Below are positions 35,553 to 44,381 of a stretch of DNA of 64,000 nucleotides, one piece after another; the stretch's first letter is position 1, and every line of letters starts with the position of its first letter. Source of the stretch: Chryseobacterium lathyri (GTDB lineage: Bacteria; Bacteroidota; Bacteroidia; Flavobacteriales; Weeksellaceae); NCBI RefSeq assembly GCF_030812195.1, contig NZ_JAUSSF010000002.1, positions 1 through 64,000 on the forward strand, written 5' to 3'. Under the pieces are notes generated by a model, which had not been told where the DNA came from, made no database searches, and saw nothing but the letters and a program-made list of their open reading frames with translations. The translations under genes and the position numbers were made by a program.

Positions 35553-36023
35553 TTATAGAGTGATGTCTAATACTTCAAAAGACAGTTTGTTTCCGTTCGG
35601 TAATGTAATATCTGCCGTTTCGCCTATCACTTTTCCAAGTAACCCTTTTGCAATAGGTGTATTCACAGAAATTCTTCCTGTCTTAAGGTCGCTTTCATTA
35701 TCCGGTACCAATGTAAACACCTGCTCCTGATTCGTTGCATTGTTTTTCAGCTTTACTGTAGTAAGGATTGAAACCTTTGAAGTATCTAATTGACTTTCAT
35801 CTATGATCTTGGAAGTTGCAATAATATCTTTCAGCTTGGAAATTCTCATTTCAAGCATTCCTTGAGCCTCTTTAGCTGCATCGTATTCAGCATTTTCAGA
35901 TAAATCCCCTTTATCTCTTGCTTCTGCGATTTGCTGGGTAATTTTTGGTCTTTCTACAGTTTCTAACTGTTCCAGCTCAGCTTTCATTTTCTCTTGTCCC
36001 TCCTTTGTTACATAGCTTGCCAT
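35553..36023 (-). CDS. greA: Transcription elongation factor GreA
   Basis: Rescues stalled RNA polymerase by stimulating transcript cleavage. The N-terminal coiled coil (MASYVTKEGQEKMKAELEQLE) carries the acidic tip (DKGDLSENAEYDAAKEAQ), and the C-terminal FKBP-like domain has NTPIAKGLLGKVIGE. The start at 36023 (MASYVT) is preferred to 36032; it gives 156 residues, the family length. It is followed by hit. Confidence 0.96.
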   Translation of the reverse strand: MASYVTKEGQEKMKAELEQLETVERPKITQQIAEARDKGDLSENAEYDAAKEAQGMLEMRISKLKDIIATSKIIDESQLDTSKVSILTTVKLKNNATNQEQVFTLVPDNESDLKTGRISVNTPIAKGLLGKVIGETADITLPNGNKLSFEVLDITL

Positions 36024-36132
36024 AATTTTCAAAATTTAGGTTTGGTATAAAAAAATAATCCGACATTTGCCGGACAATGTTTTACATGTTATAATCGTTT
36101 AACTTTACAAATATATAAAAATTTAAATTGAA

Positions 36133-36588
36133 ATGAAAAAAACTTTTTCAATCCTATCTATTTTAATACTACTGATTTTCAGTAATTTAACCATAAACTC
36201 ATGTGGAAGCAGAGAAGATACCATCAGCTGTTTCCCGAACAATCCTGTTAACGTAACCTTAAATCTGAATCTGCCCGCTTATAACAATCTTAACTATGAT
36301 GGTGGCTGGATTTATGTGAACGAACAGCAGGCCGGAACAAGAGGGCTGATCTTGGTCCGGGTAGGAGATACTTTCAAAGCATACGATCGGAATGCCCCTC
36401 ATATTTGTCCGGATGCGAATACCACCCTTGAAGTTAAAGATGATATCAGCATCCTGTGTCCTAAAGACAATACCCGCTGGATACTGAGAACAGGCCAGCC
36501 GGAGTCGGGAGCCGCAACTTCCCTGCCTCCTAAAACATATCCTTACAACTATGATCCTTCCACCAAAACTTTAAACATTTATTACTAG
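36133..36588 (+). CDS. Lipoprotein with degenerate Rieske-like fold
   Basis: A 151-residue lipoprotein: signal peptide and lipobox TINSCGS with lipid cysteine C24. The second half follows the layout of small Rieske proteins ([22 protein letters not shown] ... [20 protein letters not shown] ... [19 protein letters not shown]), but the CxH and CxxH cluster ligands are missing (H90-x-C92 is reversed, and C109 has no partner His). So it should not hold a 2Fe-2S cluster. It is 2 bases upstream of dtd. The role is unknown. Confidence 0.7.
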   Translation: MKKTFSILSILILLIFSNLTINSCGSREDTISCFPNNPVNVTLNLNLPAYNNLNYDGGWIYVNEQQAGTRGLILVRVGDTFKAYDRNAPHICPDANTTLEVKDDISILCPKDNTRWILRTGQPESGAATSLPPKTYPYNYDPSTKTLNIYY

Positions 36589-36590
36589 GA

Positions 36591-37040
36591 ATGAAGATCG
36601 TTATACAAAGGGTTTCTGAGGCGCATGTAAAGATAGATGGGAAAATCGTTGGAGCAATTGGCAAAGGTTTATTGCTTTTGGTTGGAATTGACGAAAATGA
36701 TGAAAAAGCGGATGCAGATTGGCTTGTCCAGAAGATCTTAAATCTAAGGATTTTTGGTGATGAAAATGACAAACTTAATCTTTCCGTGAAGGACATTTCG
36801 GGAGAAATCCTGTGTATCAGCCAGTTTACATTGATTGCAGATTACAAAAAAGGCAACCGCCCTTCTTTCATTAAAGCTGCAAAGCCGGATAAAGCAATTC
36901 CTCTTTTTGATTATTTCAAAGAAGAAATAGCCAATTCCGGATTGAAGACAGAAAGCGGAATTTTCGGAGCAGATATGAAAGTTTCCCTGATCAATGATGG
37001 ACCTGTAACAATTGTCATGGATTCGATCACGAAAAACTAA
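36591..37040 (+). CDS. dtd: D-aminoacyl-tRNA deacylase
   Basis: Removes D-amino acids (and Gly) mischarged on tRNA. The 149-residue protein has the family start [21 protein letters not shown], the catalytic stretch [18 protein letters not shown] with SQxT, and the C-terminal cross-subunit motif [21 protein letters not shown] containing the GP pair (NDGPVT). The length is normal. It follows the lipoprotein gene by 2 bases. Confidence 0.95.
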   Translation: MKIVIQRVSEAHVKIDGKIVGAIGKGLLLLVGIDENDEKADADWLVQKILNLRIFGDENDKLNLSVKDISGEILCISQFTLIADYKKGNRPSFIKAAKPDKAIPLFDYFKEEIANSGLKTESGIFGADMKVSLINDGPVTIVMDSITKN

Positions 37041-37203
37041 ACAGCAGATTACATCATAAATATCACTGAAGGACCAAGAAGAGTGGTTGAGAAATTCACT
37101 CAATTATACTATCAGCTAAATATTGTGATATATTAAAAATGTAAAGAATTTGACTTAATGGATATTGAAATGTTCATACAAATTGCATCTCAAATATTTT
37201 ATC

Positions 37204-37293
37204 ATGATCTCCGCTTATTATCATGAGCATATCTTCATCAATCAAAAAGGCACCGAAAAGATCATGGAAGTGCTAACAAAACTACCAGAATAA
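37204..37293 (+). pseudogene. Possible C-terminal gene remnant
   Basis: In the 347-base spacer after dtd a 29-codon frame reads ISAYYHEHIFINQKGTEKIM then EVLTKLPE and stops, resembling the end of an ACT-like domain (a hydrophobic strand, then a helix ending in a leucine). The upstream part is missing and other frames are closed, so it may be the tail of a deleted gene. Otherwise the spacer holds only a terminator at 37331-37367. Confidence 0.25.
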
Positions 37294-37330
37294 CTCTTGC
37301 TTTAAGAATAAATACAGCAAAACTATTAAA

Positions 37331-37367
37331 AAAATAAAAGGCTATCTTTTCAGAAGCCTTTTATTTT
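37331..37367. terminator. Bidirectional terminator
   Basis: Arms AAAATAAAAGGCT (37331-37343) and AGCCTTTTATTTT (37355-37367) form a 13-bp stem with A- and T-rich flanks. It stands between the converging dtd and lipoprotein genes. Confidence 0.75.
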
Positions 37368-37387
37368 AATCTGTTTGTACAAAAAAA

Positions 37388-37900
37388 CTACTGTGCAGGA
37401 ACGCTATTAAAATTAAGTGCTATTTTAAGCGTCATATCTGAGCTTGTCTGGTTTTTCAGCTCATATACTGTTCTTACCGTAAGGCCAGTACTTTTTACCA
37501 CCTCATCCAGATATCCTGTATCATTAAGATCCAGATTTAGGCTGGAAGAATCTGTAGTTATATTGGAACGTGATGCTACAAGCTTTTCACCTGTTCCGTT
37601 GGAAGAAACATATACTTTCACAGTTTTAAGTGCGCTTAGGTTTCCGCCTGAAGGAGAAACCACAGAAATTTTTGCATCAGAAATTCTTACGTCTTTAATC
37701 TTCGCATTATTATTTCCTCCAAACCATGTCTGCACATTGGTGGCTGTAGCCGTAGATGAGACTTCTTTATCGGCAGGCACTCCCGTAGAAACCAAAACAT
37801 TGGCTGTATAAGGGAATGTGTTCTGAACCAGTGACTGTACAGTTCCACAGCTTACTACTACTGCTGAAACTGCTGCTGTCATTAAAAATATATTTTTCAT
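37388..37900 (-). CDS. Predicted lipoprotein, unknown
   Basis: A 170-residue lipoprotein starting at ATG 37900 (MKNIFLMTAAVSAVVVSCGTV, lipid cysteine in VVVSC). The 72 bases of open frame upstream contain no good start and overlap the previous gene, so they are left out. The mature part is beta-rich and Ser/Thr-rich; repeated phrases such as ISVVSPSGGNLSALKTVKVY resemble a LEA-like or immunoglobulin-like sheet. No function is known. Confidence 0.7.
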   Translation of the reverse strand: MKNIFLMTAAVSAVVVSCGTVQSLVQNTFPYTANVLVSTGVPADKEVSSTATATNVQTWFGGNNNAKIKDVRISDAKISVVSPSGGNLSALKTVKVYVSSNGTGEKLVASRSNITTDSSSLNLDLNDTGYLDEVVKSTGLTVRTVYELKNQTSSDMTLKIALNFNSVPAQ

Positions 37901-37961
37901 AATTTTAAACTTTTTTAGTATTGATATTGAGTTTGCAGAAATTATACCAAAATGGTCAATC

Positions 37962-38501
37962 TTACTCAACACTTACATTAAAACCTCCTTTTGTGTTTCC
38001 GGAAGCCATATTACTTTTGCCTATGATCAGCCATACTTCACCTTTGCCTTTGGTTTCATAGGTGATTTCTCTTCCGAAAGGCCCGTCATAATCTCCGTTT
38101 GGAAGTCTGATCTGGTTGAATCTGATATTAAAGTCTTTTTCATGGGTCGAAATTTTTGCTTTAATATTGGGTTTGTCATAATGGGTCAGTTTTAAAACCA
38201 GTTCCTGACCGTCTTTTGTGAATTCTTCTCCCAATGTGAAAGGGAGCTGAGATGCATCTGCCGTTCTTATGATCTGCCCCTCTTTTTCGCTCCTCATTAC
38301 ACCTTTTCGCAGTACTTCTTTGGTGACAGGAGCATTGTTAATGATTGAATCTTTCTTTCTAAGGGCAGCAGAATCTTCTTTATCCGTAGAATCCGGCATT
38401 TCTGTAACTATAGCAGAGTCCCTGTCCGGGGTTTCTGTTACAGCAGGTTCTTTTTTACATGAAATGATAATCAATGGAATTAACAATAAGGATTTTTTCA
38501 T
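37962..38501 (-). CDS. Predicted lipoprotein, unknown
   Basis: A 179-residue lipoprotein: signal peptide with lipobox IIISCKK (lipid cysteine C15), then an acidic, disordered linker rich in Asp, Glu and Ser (20-80), then a beta domain ending GGFNVSVE. The lysines right after the lipid cysteine leave its membrane undecided. It follows the DUF4173 gene by 5 bases. Confidence 0.7.
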   Translation of the reverse strand: MKKSLLLIPLIIISCKKEPAVTETPDRDSAIVTEMPDSTDKEDSAALRKKDSIINNAPVTKEVLRKGVMRSEKEGQIIRTADASQLPFTLGEEFTKDGQELVLKLTHYDKPNIKAKISTHEKDFNIRFNQIRLPNGDYDGPFGREITYETKGKGEVWLIIGKSNMASGNTKGGFNVSVE

Positions 38502-38506
38502 AATAA

Positions 38507-39880
38507 TTACTCTTTTAATGTTTCAAAGTAAATGATCTTTGAAAGGAAAGGTTTGGATTTTTCTTGTTTAGCTTTTTCCAGTATTTTCTTTTTAAGCTGC
38601 AGGTCATTTTTTTCTTCCGCATACTTTAACAGCCCTCTTTCACTGAAGTTGATTTGTTCAAAGTGATAGTTTACTGCAAAATCTTTACGTTTCATATTCT
38701 GGGAAGTAATAATTCCGCCCCAGTTCACATAACTGCATGCTAAAATTGTTCCATAAAAATACCATATCATTGTATTGAAGAGGAATGCATTTCTTTTTTT
38801 CTTCTGAATTTTAATGAAAGTAAGGATTAGCCCGATGAGTGCCAACAGGAGAAAAGCAAATACGCCCAATCTTTTGTAAGTCAATCCATAACTGATAATA
38901 TATTCATAGTTTTTCAAAGCAGCGGAAAACACAAGAATGGCATTCAGAATGATCCAGATCCTGGCCAGAAGCTTCATCAGCTTAGCTTTAGGGTCAAAAT
39001 TAAAGCCAGATTTAAAATAGAACATGATCACCAATACGGCCATAATGATCGACATAATTACAGCATTGACCCTTTCATGGGTTTCTTCTGAAAGCTGAAC
39101 CGGGGTTTTTGAAATTTCATAAAACTGCTCATAATTATATGTGATAATAAAAAATATGAGTAAAATATTCAGGCAAAAGAAGGAAATAACACCGCTGGTT
39201 CTCTCTGCATCCAGATCGAGAAAGGAATATGTTGATTTCTGCACCTTATCATTATCCGGAAAGTTATCATCCAGCAGGGAATTCTTTTTGTATATCAATC
39301 TTTCTACTGTATAGTTCCAGTAATTGAAAGCAATAAAAAAGCCTAAAACTGAAAGAGCCAGTACCTGCCATATATTTATATCCAGTTCATAATCTCTGAA
39401 AACAGCCGCAAAGTGATCACTTCCCACAGAATATATCCCGAAAAATATAGAGATAAACAATAGAGGAATAAGGATAAACGCCAAGGTTTTCTGCCATACA
39501 CCGGAAATATTCTTTTTCGGTAGCCACGAGTCAAAGCTGAAAAACCGGAAAAGTGAGGTAAAGCTGTTGATGATAAATACAGGAACGAGGAAAAGTATTT
39601 TCAGTTTCCTGTTTTTTGAGCGATAGCCTAGTAACAGAAGGGAACTTACAACCGCCAGCAGGGACGGAAAGTCTCTGAACCATGCAAAAGCGAAACTTGA
39701 CAGAATACTTGTAACGAAAAGTATCAGAAAAGTTCTGGTCCTGTTTCTCTCCGGAGTTTTGAACAGGGTCAGCAATGCGTAAACGATACCCAGAATACCG
39801 AGATTGAGCCCCATGTCCTGATCGTAAAAGACAATGACAAACAAAGCGGCTGTAAGAAATATATGATGATGTGTTTTCAT
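38507..39880 (-). CDS. DUF4173 membrane protein
   Basis: A 457-residue inner-membrane protein of the DUF4173 family with about ten to twelve hydrophobic segments across its length. Typical family stretches are FGIYSVGSDHFAAVF and WNYTVERLIYKKNSLL. The soluble C-terminal tail (about 390-457) is charged. The function of the family is unknown. It leads an operon with the lipoprotein at 37962-38501. Confidence 0.8.
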   Translation of the reverse strand: MKTHHHIFLTAALFVIVFYDQDMGLNLGILGIVYALLTLFKTPERNRTRTFLILFVTSILSSFAFAWFRDFPSLLAVVSSLLLLGYRSKNRKLKILFLVPVFIINSFTSLFRFFSFDSWLPKKNISGVWQKTLAFILIPLLFISIFFGIYSVGSDHFAAVFRDYELDINIWQVLALSVLGFFIAFNYWNYTVERLIYKKNSLLDDNFPDNDKVQKSTYSFLDLDAERTSGVISFFCLNILLIFFIITYNYEQFYEISKTPVQLSEETHERVNAVIMSIIMAVLVIMFYFKSGFNFDPKAKLMKLLARIWIILNAILVFSAALKNYEYIISYGLTYKRLGVFAFLLLALIGLILTFIKIQKKKRNAFLFNTMIWYFYGTILACSYVNWGGIITSQNMKRKDFAVNYHFEQINFSERGLLKYAEEKNDLQLKKKILEKAKQEKSKPFLSKIIYFETLKE

Positions 39881-40023
39881 GATGAAAAGATTTGATATTT
39901 AAGAATTGAATGGTTTAAAAATTTAAGCCAATGAGAAAGAATAAGATTTCAGGATATTAAGATGAACGAGGGTTAGGAAATATTTCTGGCTGGCTTAGAG
40001 AATTTATTTTTCATAGCCGTTCA

Positions 40024-40509
40024 TTAATATAATACGGGTGTTTCTTTCTGCTGGATATAATCCTTCAGATGGTCGAAGTCCTGCCACAGCAGGCTTTCAA
40101 AATCCCAGTGATAAAATGGTCTCATGCTCTGCCCTTTTCTGTATGCTTTCATATATAGTTTCATGTATTCCGGAAGAATAAATGTTCCCAATACAACCGC
40201 TGCAAGGAGATGCGCATTGAGCTTACCGTTTCCAAGGAGAAGGTACTGCATGGCGATCTCGTCTTCAAATTGGGTTCCGCATCCGGTGATCAGGTGATGT
40301 ACGTCATGGTTTTCCATTTTGGGAATCATAGAGAATCCATGCTTTTTATAGAATTCGCCCAGTTTTCTTCCGAGAGAATCTTCCTGAAATTTCAGCAGCT
40401 GTTCTTCATTGAACTGCCATTGTCTTTTTTTCTTTTTAAAATATTTTCTGTAAAGTTTCTGGGTTTTATCATAGACAAAAAGCAGAAATTGAACACGTAC
40501 TTTTTTCAT
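40024..40509 (-). CDS. Coq4 family protein
   Basis: A 161-residue protein of the Coq4 family. In eukaryotes Coq4 acts in ubiquinone synthesis and carries a zinc motif HDxxHxxxGxxxxxxxE; here NHDVHHLITGCGTQFEDE keeps all of these positions. Flavobacteria make menaquinone, not ubiquinone, so the role must differ. It has no signal peptide. It is followed on the minus-strand side by a long gap to the DUF4173 gene (39881-40023, 143 bases, nothing seen). Confidence 0.8.
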   Translation of the reverse strand: MKKVRVQFLLFVYDKTQKLYRKYFKKKKRQWQFNEEQLLKFQEDSLGRKLGEFYKKHGFSMIPKMENHDVHHLITGCGTQFEDEIAMQYLLLGNGKLNAHLLAAVVLGTFILPEYMKLYMKAYRKGQSMRPFYHWDFESLLWQDFDHLKDYIQQKETPVLY

Positions 40510-40521
40510 AAGATTTTATTA

Positions 40522-40815
40522 TTAGATTATATTAAGTCCTATTACAGCATAGAGTATGGCTATGGGGATATTGATCATCATTATACCGATAGATTGATGA
40601 CAAGTGTCAGACTTTGATGTATAAATAATTCCATAAACTAATAGTCCCAGAGCGACAAGAAGATTTAAAGCAGTTCCGAAAATAAGGAGAAGATAACCTC
40701 CTATAGCAAAGTCCACATGTTTTGTTATTAAGTAACCGAAAAGGCAAATATTTCCGAGCAGAAAGCATAATCCGAAAATGTATTTTCCAATGTTTATTAT
40801 TTCATGATCTTTCAT
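40522..40815 (-). CDS. Small membrane protein, unknown
   Basis: A 97-residue protein with three hydrophobic segments (about 10-30, 35-60 and 75-97). No family is recognised. It lies 11 bases after the metallophosphoesterase gene and 12 bases before the Coq4 gene, so the three are probably one transcript. Confidence 0.6.
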   Translation of the reverse strand: MKDHEIINIGKYIFGLCFLLGNICLFGYLITKHVDFAIGGYLLLIFGTALNLLVALGLLVYGIIYTSKSDTCHQSIGIMMINIPIAILYAVIGLNII

Positions 40816-40826
40816 CGATATTGTAT

Positions 40827-41666
40827 TTAGGCTTGAGCTAAAGTAAAAACAGTAATTTCCGGACGCACCATAAATCTTATCTGAAAAGAATGGCCAATGG
40901 CCCGGTTGATGTACAACATCCTTCCATCCTGAAGATCTATCTCTCCTGATACATATTTCTTATTTTCAACAGGAAGTACCGGTGTGATAACACCTGGAAT
41001 CCTGCATTGTCCTCCATGAGTATGTCCGCTTAGAATCCAGCCCTGATATCCGTTCCATATATCTCTGTCGCAGGCATCGGGGTTATGACAGAGTATAAGA
41101 TTGGCTTTTGAGGGATCATAATCATTCATTACTTCCTCCGGATGGAAATTAGGAGACCACAGATCTTCAAATCCTATAAAATTCAGTCCGTGGCTTTCTT
41201 CGCTGCTGTTTTTAAGCATATTGATTCCAAAATCCCGGAGAATTTGACAGATATTTTCTGAGCAAATAATATCATCCCAATTCTTTCCGTAGTCATGGTT
41301 TCCCAGTATTCCGAAGGTTGCCTGCTTTCCGTAGACCGCCTGCTTCATCACTTTTTTTAGGTCTTCCTGTTCTTCTGCAGTTCCATGGTTTACGAAATCT
41401 CCGGTGTAGACGACAAAATCCGGATTAAATTTTTGGGCTTTTTGAAAAGATTCGATCAGGAAATTCCAGTCGAAACGGTCTCCGACATGCAGATCTGATA
41501 TCTGCATCAGGATTTTTCCTTCCAGGGATTTGGGCAGGTTCTTTACAGGTAACTTTCTTTGGACAAATTCTACCCAGAAAGGTTCTACCTGCCACGAATA
41601 CAGAAAAGGAAATGCTCCCACTGCTGAAAGCTGAAAAAGCCGTTTGAGAAAATGCTTTCTAGTCAT
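40827..41666 (-). CDS. Metallophosphoesterase, membrane-linked
   Basis: A calcineurin-like phosphoesterase resembling YaeI/YkuE-type enzymes, which act on phosphoester bonds of lipids or nucleotides. The N-terminus has an anchor or Tat-like signal (MTRKHFLKRLFQLSAVGAF). Metal motifs in order: ISDLHVGDRF, YTGDFVNHG, GILGNHDYG, LCHNPDA and LSGHTHGGQ, a full set. It has 279 residues. The substrate is unknown. Confidence 0.88.
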   Translation of the reverse strand: MTRKHFLKRLFQLSAVGAFPFLYSWQVEPFWVEFVQRKLPVKNLPKSLEGKILMQISDLHVGDRFDWNFLIESFQKAQKFNPDFVVYTGDFVNHGTAEEQEDLKKVMKQAVYGKQATFGILGNHDYGKNWDDIICSENICQILRDFGINMLKNSSEESHGLNFIGFEDLWSPNFHPEEVMNDYDPSKANLILCHNPDACDRDIWNGYQGWILSGHTHGGQCRIPGVITPVLPVENKKYVSGEIDLQDGRMLYINRAIGHSFQIRFMVRPEITVFTLAQA

Positions 41667-41687
41667 TACTTTTAGATTCAGTTACAA

Positions 41688-41978
41688 TTAATTTCCGGCG
41701 AAAGGAGTTCCGAAAATGCCTACTGCCAATTCTGCCCAGACAAGCAACAGCACTATCAGAAGGGCTCCACTTAACAGGATTTTGTAAGTTTTGTTCTTGA
41801 TGATCCGCTGAATCAAATCAATGATTAAAGCCGTTCCAAAAAGTAAAACAGCACCGATTATAAAATCTCCCGGTGACCAGTCAAATTCCTCAGAGAATAT
41901 ATTCCCCAATAGTGGAATGCCTAATAAAACCGCTGGTATAGCGTAAATAAGGATTGTTTTTTGTTTCTGTGTCATCAT
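41688..41978 (-). CDS. Small membrane protein under the winged-helix regulator
   Basis: A protein of about 96 residues with three hydrophobic segments (IYAIPAVLLGIPLLG, FIIGAVLLFGTALIIDLI, ILLSGALLIVLLLVWAELAV) and a short tail. The frame opens at 42017, but the paired ATGs at 41978 and 41975 fit better. A palindrome ACTTTG-N5-CAAAGT (42004-42020) overlaps its -7 box TAACTTTG (42015-42022). The regulator gene at 42043-42333 is immediately upstream, so this gene is likely its target. Confidence 0.7.
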   Translation of the reverse strand: MMTQKQKTILIYAIPAVLLGIPLLGNIFSEEFDWSPGDFIIGAVLLFGTALIIDLIQRIIKNKTYKILLSGALLIVLLLVWAELAVGIFGTPFAGN

Positions 41979-42003
41979 TTTTTTAATTTTAAATATATAA
42001 AGT

Positions 42004-42020
42004 ACTTTGTATTTCAAAGT
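42004..42020. promoter_or_regulatory. Operator for the small membrane protein gene
   Basis: ACTTTG and CAAAGT arms flank a 5-base spacer. The site overlaps a minus-strand TAACTTTG -7 box (42015-42022), so binding would block RNA polymerase. The same arms recur at 43019-43035. Confidence 0.6.
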
Positions 42021-42042
42021 TAATTTTCAAAAAAATATAGCT

Positions 42043-42333
42043 TTATCTTCCCAATAATTTTTCAAGACCGTCCAAATGTTCGTTGAAAGCCTGCCTCCCG
42101 TTCTGTGTGACACGATAAGACGTTTTTGGCTTTTTGCCTACGAATTCTTTTTTCACTTCGATATATCCAGCTTTTTCCAAAGCATTGCTGTGGCTCGCCA
42201 AATTGCCGTCTGTGATATCTAAAAGCCCTTTCATTTCAGAAAAGTCAACCCAGTCGTTTACCATAAGAACGGACATTATACCCAATCTCACACGGCTTTC
42301 GAATTCTTTATTGAGTTGATTTATCTTTATCAT
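42043..42333 (-). CDS. Winged-helix transcriptional regulator
   Basis: A 96-residue single-domain regulator of the winged-helix family related to PF13601 (MarR/ArsR-like). It shows the helix-turn-helix FSEMKGLLDITDGNLASHSNALEKAGYI and the wing KKPKTSYRVTQNGRQAF. It has no ligand domain. It lies between two membrane genes that both carry the same palindrome over their promoters, so it is the probable repressor of both. Its own -7 box is TAAATTTG (42382-42389). Confidence 0.88.
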   Translation of the reverse strand: MIKINQLNKEFESRVRLGIMSVLMVNDWVDFSEMKGLLDITDGNLASHSNALEKAGYIEVKKEFVGKKPKTSYRVTQNGRQAFNEHLDGLEKLLGR

Positions 42334-42393
42334 AATAAGTCGCTAACTGCAGTTTTAGAGAAGCTATTTCCACAAAAGCTGCAAATTTAATCT

Positions 42394-43011
42394 TTATTTA
42401 TATTTTTTATGCATGATCAAGCCATACACGATGTGTAAAATTCCAAAACCGATGGCCCAAAATACAAGCCCCCATCCTAAGAAGAAAAGAGAGATCAATC
42501 CCAAAACAATCTGGCAATAGCCTAAATATTTAATATCCGTTAAGGTATATCGTTCTGCACTGACCAGGGCAATTCCATAAAATATTAATGTCGCCGGGGC
42601 TATCCATACAAATAGATGATGGAAAAGAAGGGCTAGGCAAAATACGCCGCCAGTTACTAAAGGAACGGCAAAAGTTAATAGTAAACGTTTGGTTGTACTG
42701 TCCCAGATCTTCAGCCCTTTCTTTTTACTTTTATTGGCAGTGAAAATATATCCGCTGAGTATGGCTATCAGTAAAATCACAGTTCCTACAATTACCAGCT
42801 CTCTGACCAATGCGGGACCAAAAAAATTCCTGTCACCATCAAAGTAATCAATTCCTTCCCGCTGGAAAATAAAATAAACGTATCCTGCACCGATCAGCGC
42901 AGCTAAGCCGGCAAAAACACCGGACAGTCCGCTTAATGAAATAAATCTGGAAGACCGCTCCATCATGGAACGGATATGGGACAAGTCTTCGTGATAATTT
43001 TTCGAATCCAT
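42394..43011 (-). CDS. Membrane protein under the winged-helix regulator
   Basis: A 205-residue membrane protein with five or six hydrophobic segments after a short soluble start (MDSKNYHEDLSHIRSMMERSSRFISLSG). The style is typical of flavobacterial membrane proteins paired with a small winged-helix regulator. The function is unknown. Its promoter (TTG-N19-TAACTTTG, 43030-43059) is overlapped by the palindrome at 43019-43035. Confidence 0.75.
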   Translation of the reverse strand: MDSKNYHEDLSHIRSMMERSSRFISLSGLSGVFAGLAALIGAGYVYFIFQREGIDYFDGDRNFFGPALVRELVIVGTVILLIAILSGYIFTANKSKKKGLKIWDSTTKRLLLTFAVPLVTGGVFCLALLFHHLFVWIAPATLIFYGIALVSAERYTLTDIKYLGYCQIVLGLISLFFLGWGLVFWAIGFGILHIVYGLIMHKKYK

Positions 43012-43018
43012 AAAAAGA

Positions 43019-43035
43019 ACTTTGAATTACAAAGT
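43019..43035. promoter_or_regulatory. Operator and promoter of the membrane protein gene
   Basis: ACTTTG-N5-CAAAGT overlaps a minus-strand promoter: TTG (43057-43059), 19 bases, TAACTTTG (43030-43037), a full consensus match. The arms are the same as at 42004-42020. The rest of the spacer 43012-43309 holds only a terminator. Confidence 0.65.
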
Positions 43036-43263
43036 TATAATTTATTTTGAATCTGCCAATTATTTTTTTACATTTTAATGAAAACATTTTCTCATCACAT
43101 TAATACAATCCTTAGCTTAGATCTAAAAATGACAGGATAAGACTTGAGGTAGAGCTGAACGTTTATTCCCGTTATCGAATAGGTACAAAAGTAGCAGTAG
43201 AGTATTTAAAGTATAGAAAAATGGTTATTTCCATTCATGAACTTTGAACGGACCATCACAAAA

Positions 43264-43288
43264 AAACCGCTAAGATGATCAGCGGTTT
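43264..43288 (-). terminator. Terminator of the enoyl-CoA hydratase gene
   Basis: The stem AAACCGCT / AGCGGTTT with a 9-base loop is followed on the minus strand by seven T. It lies 21 bases after the stop at 43310. Confidence 0.75.
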
Positions 43289-43309
43289 AATATTATGATA
43301 AACAAAAAT

Positions 43310-44074
43310 CTATTTTGCTCTCAGTCTTTCTTTTATGGATTCGATGTTTTTCTTAGCAGAATCTTCAAGAATTAAACTGGCGCTCATGTGGATTCTTGCC
43401 GGCATCAATTCATTGAAATGATCTGTCCCTTCCCAGGAAACTTTTTTGATCAAAGCTAATGCATCACTGCTTCTGGAAGCCAATGTCTGCATGAACTTCT
43501 CTAACTTGGAATCCATTTCTTGAATATTTCCGGATACAGAATGATAAATATTGTGCTGTTCTGCCCATTCTGCAGATCTGAAATCTGCATCAATAGCCAT
43601 TGCAGAGAATTGTGATTTCCCGATTTTTCTTTCTACATAAGGCCCAATCACGAAAGGTCCGATTCCCAGATTAATTTCTGTAAGCGCTAAAGCTGCATCT
43701 TTGGTAGCAAAGCAGTAATCTGCCCCACAAGCAATTCCCACTCCTCCACCGGTTGTTTTTCCCTGAACTCTTACCACGACTATTTTTCCGCAGTTTCTCA
43801 TCGCATTCAGAACTTTTGCAAACCCACCGAAAAATTTTGAAGATGCTTCCAGTTCTTCAATCGCTAAAAGCTCATCGAAACTTGCTCCTGCGCAGAACGC
43901 TTTTTCACCTTCACTTTTTATTAAAATAGCTTTTACTTCTTCTTTAGCTCCTTCATCCAGAATGGTCTGAGCCAATTTTTCCAAAATGGCACCTGGAAGC
44001 GAGTTGCTTTTTGGAGTTCCGAAGGTAATTTCGGCAATATTGCTTTTAATTTCTGATACTACGAATTCGTTCAT
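43310..44074 (-). CDS. Enoyl-CoA hydratase/isomerase family protein
   Basis: A 254-residue crotonase-fold enzyme acting on acyl-CoA esters. The oxyanion-hole segments are EKAFCAGASFDELL and GKTTGGGVGIACGADYCFATKDA. One usual catalytic Glu is kept (LTEINLGIGPFV), which could suit a hydratase or an isomerase. It stands alone, 4.3 kb from the paa cluster, so the pathway is not fixed; fatty acid or amino acid oxidation is likely. Confidence 0.85.
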   Translation of the reverse strand: MNEFVVSEIKSNIAEITFGTPKSNSLPGAILEKLAQTILDEGAKEEVKAILIKSEGEKAFCAGASFDELLAIEELEASSKFFGGFAKVLNAMRNCGKIVVVRVQGKTTGGGVGIACGADYCFATKDAALALTEINLGIGPFVIGPYVERKIGKSQFSAMAIDADFRSAEWAEQHNIYHSVSGNIQEMDSKLEKFMQTLASRSSDALALIKKVSWEGTDHFNELMPARIHMSASLILEDSAKKNIESIKERLRAK

Positions 44075-44322
44075 TTTTTATTTTAATTGGATTAGTACAA
44101 AAATACTAAATACCGATCTTCCTGAGCAAATTATGGGACATAAATTACAGATTAAAGAGTCCCCATAGAATATTTATTTCTTTTGTCTCATAGTTCTCTA
44201 TAGATGAGTAACTGCAGATCTCTATTACGTATAAATACGGACTCTGAAATTTGGTGTTTTCTACTCTAGTACTGCCTTCCTATATATTGTTCCTTTGGCT
44301 TATTAAAAACTAACGACCGCAG

Positions 44323-44356
44323 GCGGAATCCGAAAAGCCAAAAGAGAGTAGGAAAA
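44323..44356 (+). promoter_or_regulatory. Shared two-block leader motif (copy 2)
   Basis: GCGGAATCCGAAAAGC (44323-44338) and AGAGTAGGAAAA (44345-44356) lie 25 bases before the tail-collar ATG. The same pair precedes both six-cysteine peptide genes. Here TTTGGCTT (44294-44301) can pair with AAGCCAAA (44335-44342), so a larger hairpin is possible. The remaining spacer 44075-44322 shows nothing else clear. Confidence 0.5.
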
Positions 44357-44381
44357 CTTAACAACTGAAAAAACTATTATC

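Noticed and set aside
43310..44074. Assigning this enoyl-CoA hydratase to the paa pathway as paaF
   Set aside because: It lies 4 kb away behind unrelated genes with its own terminator; the sequence alone does not fix the substrate.
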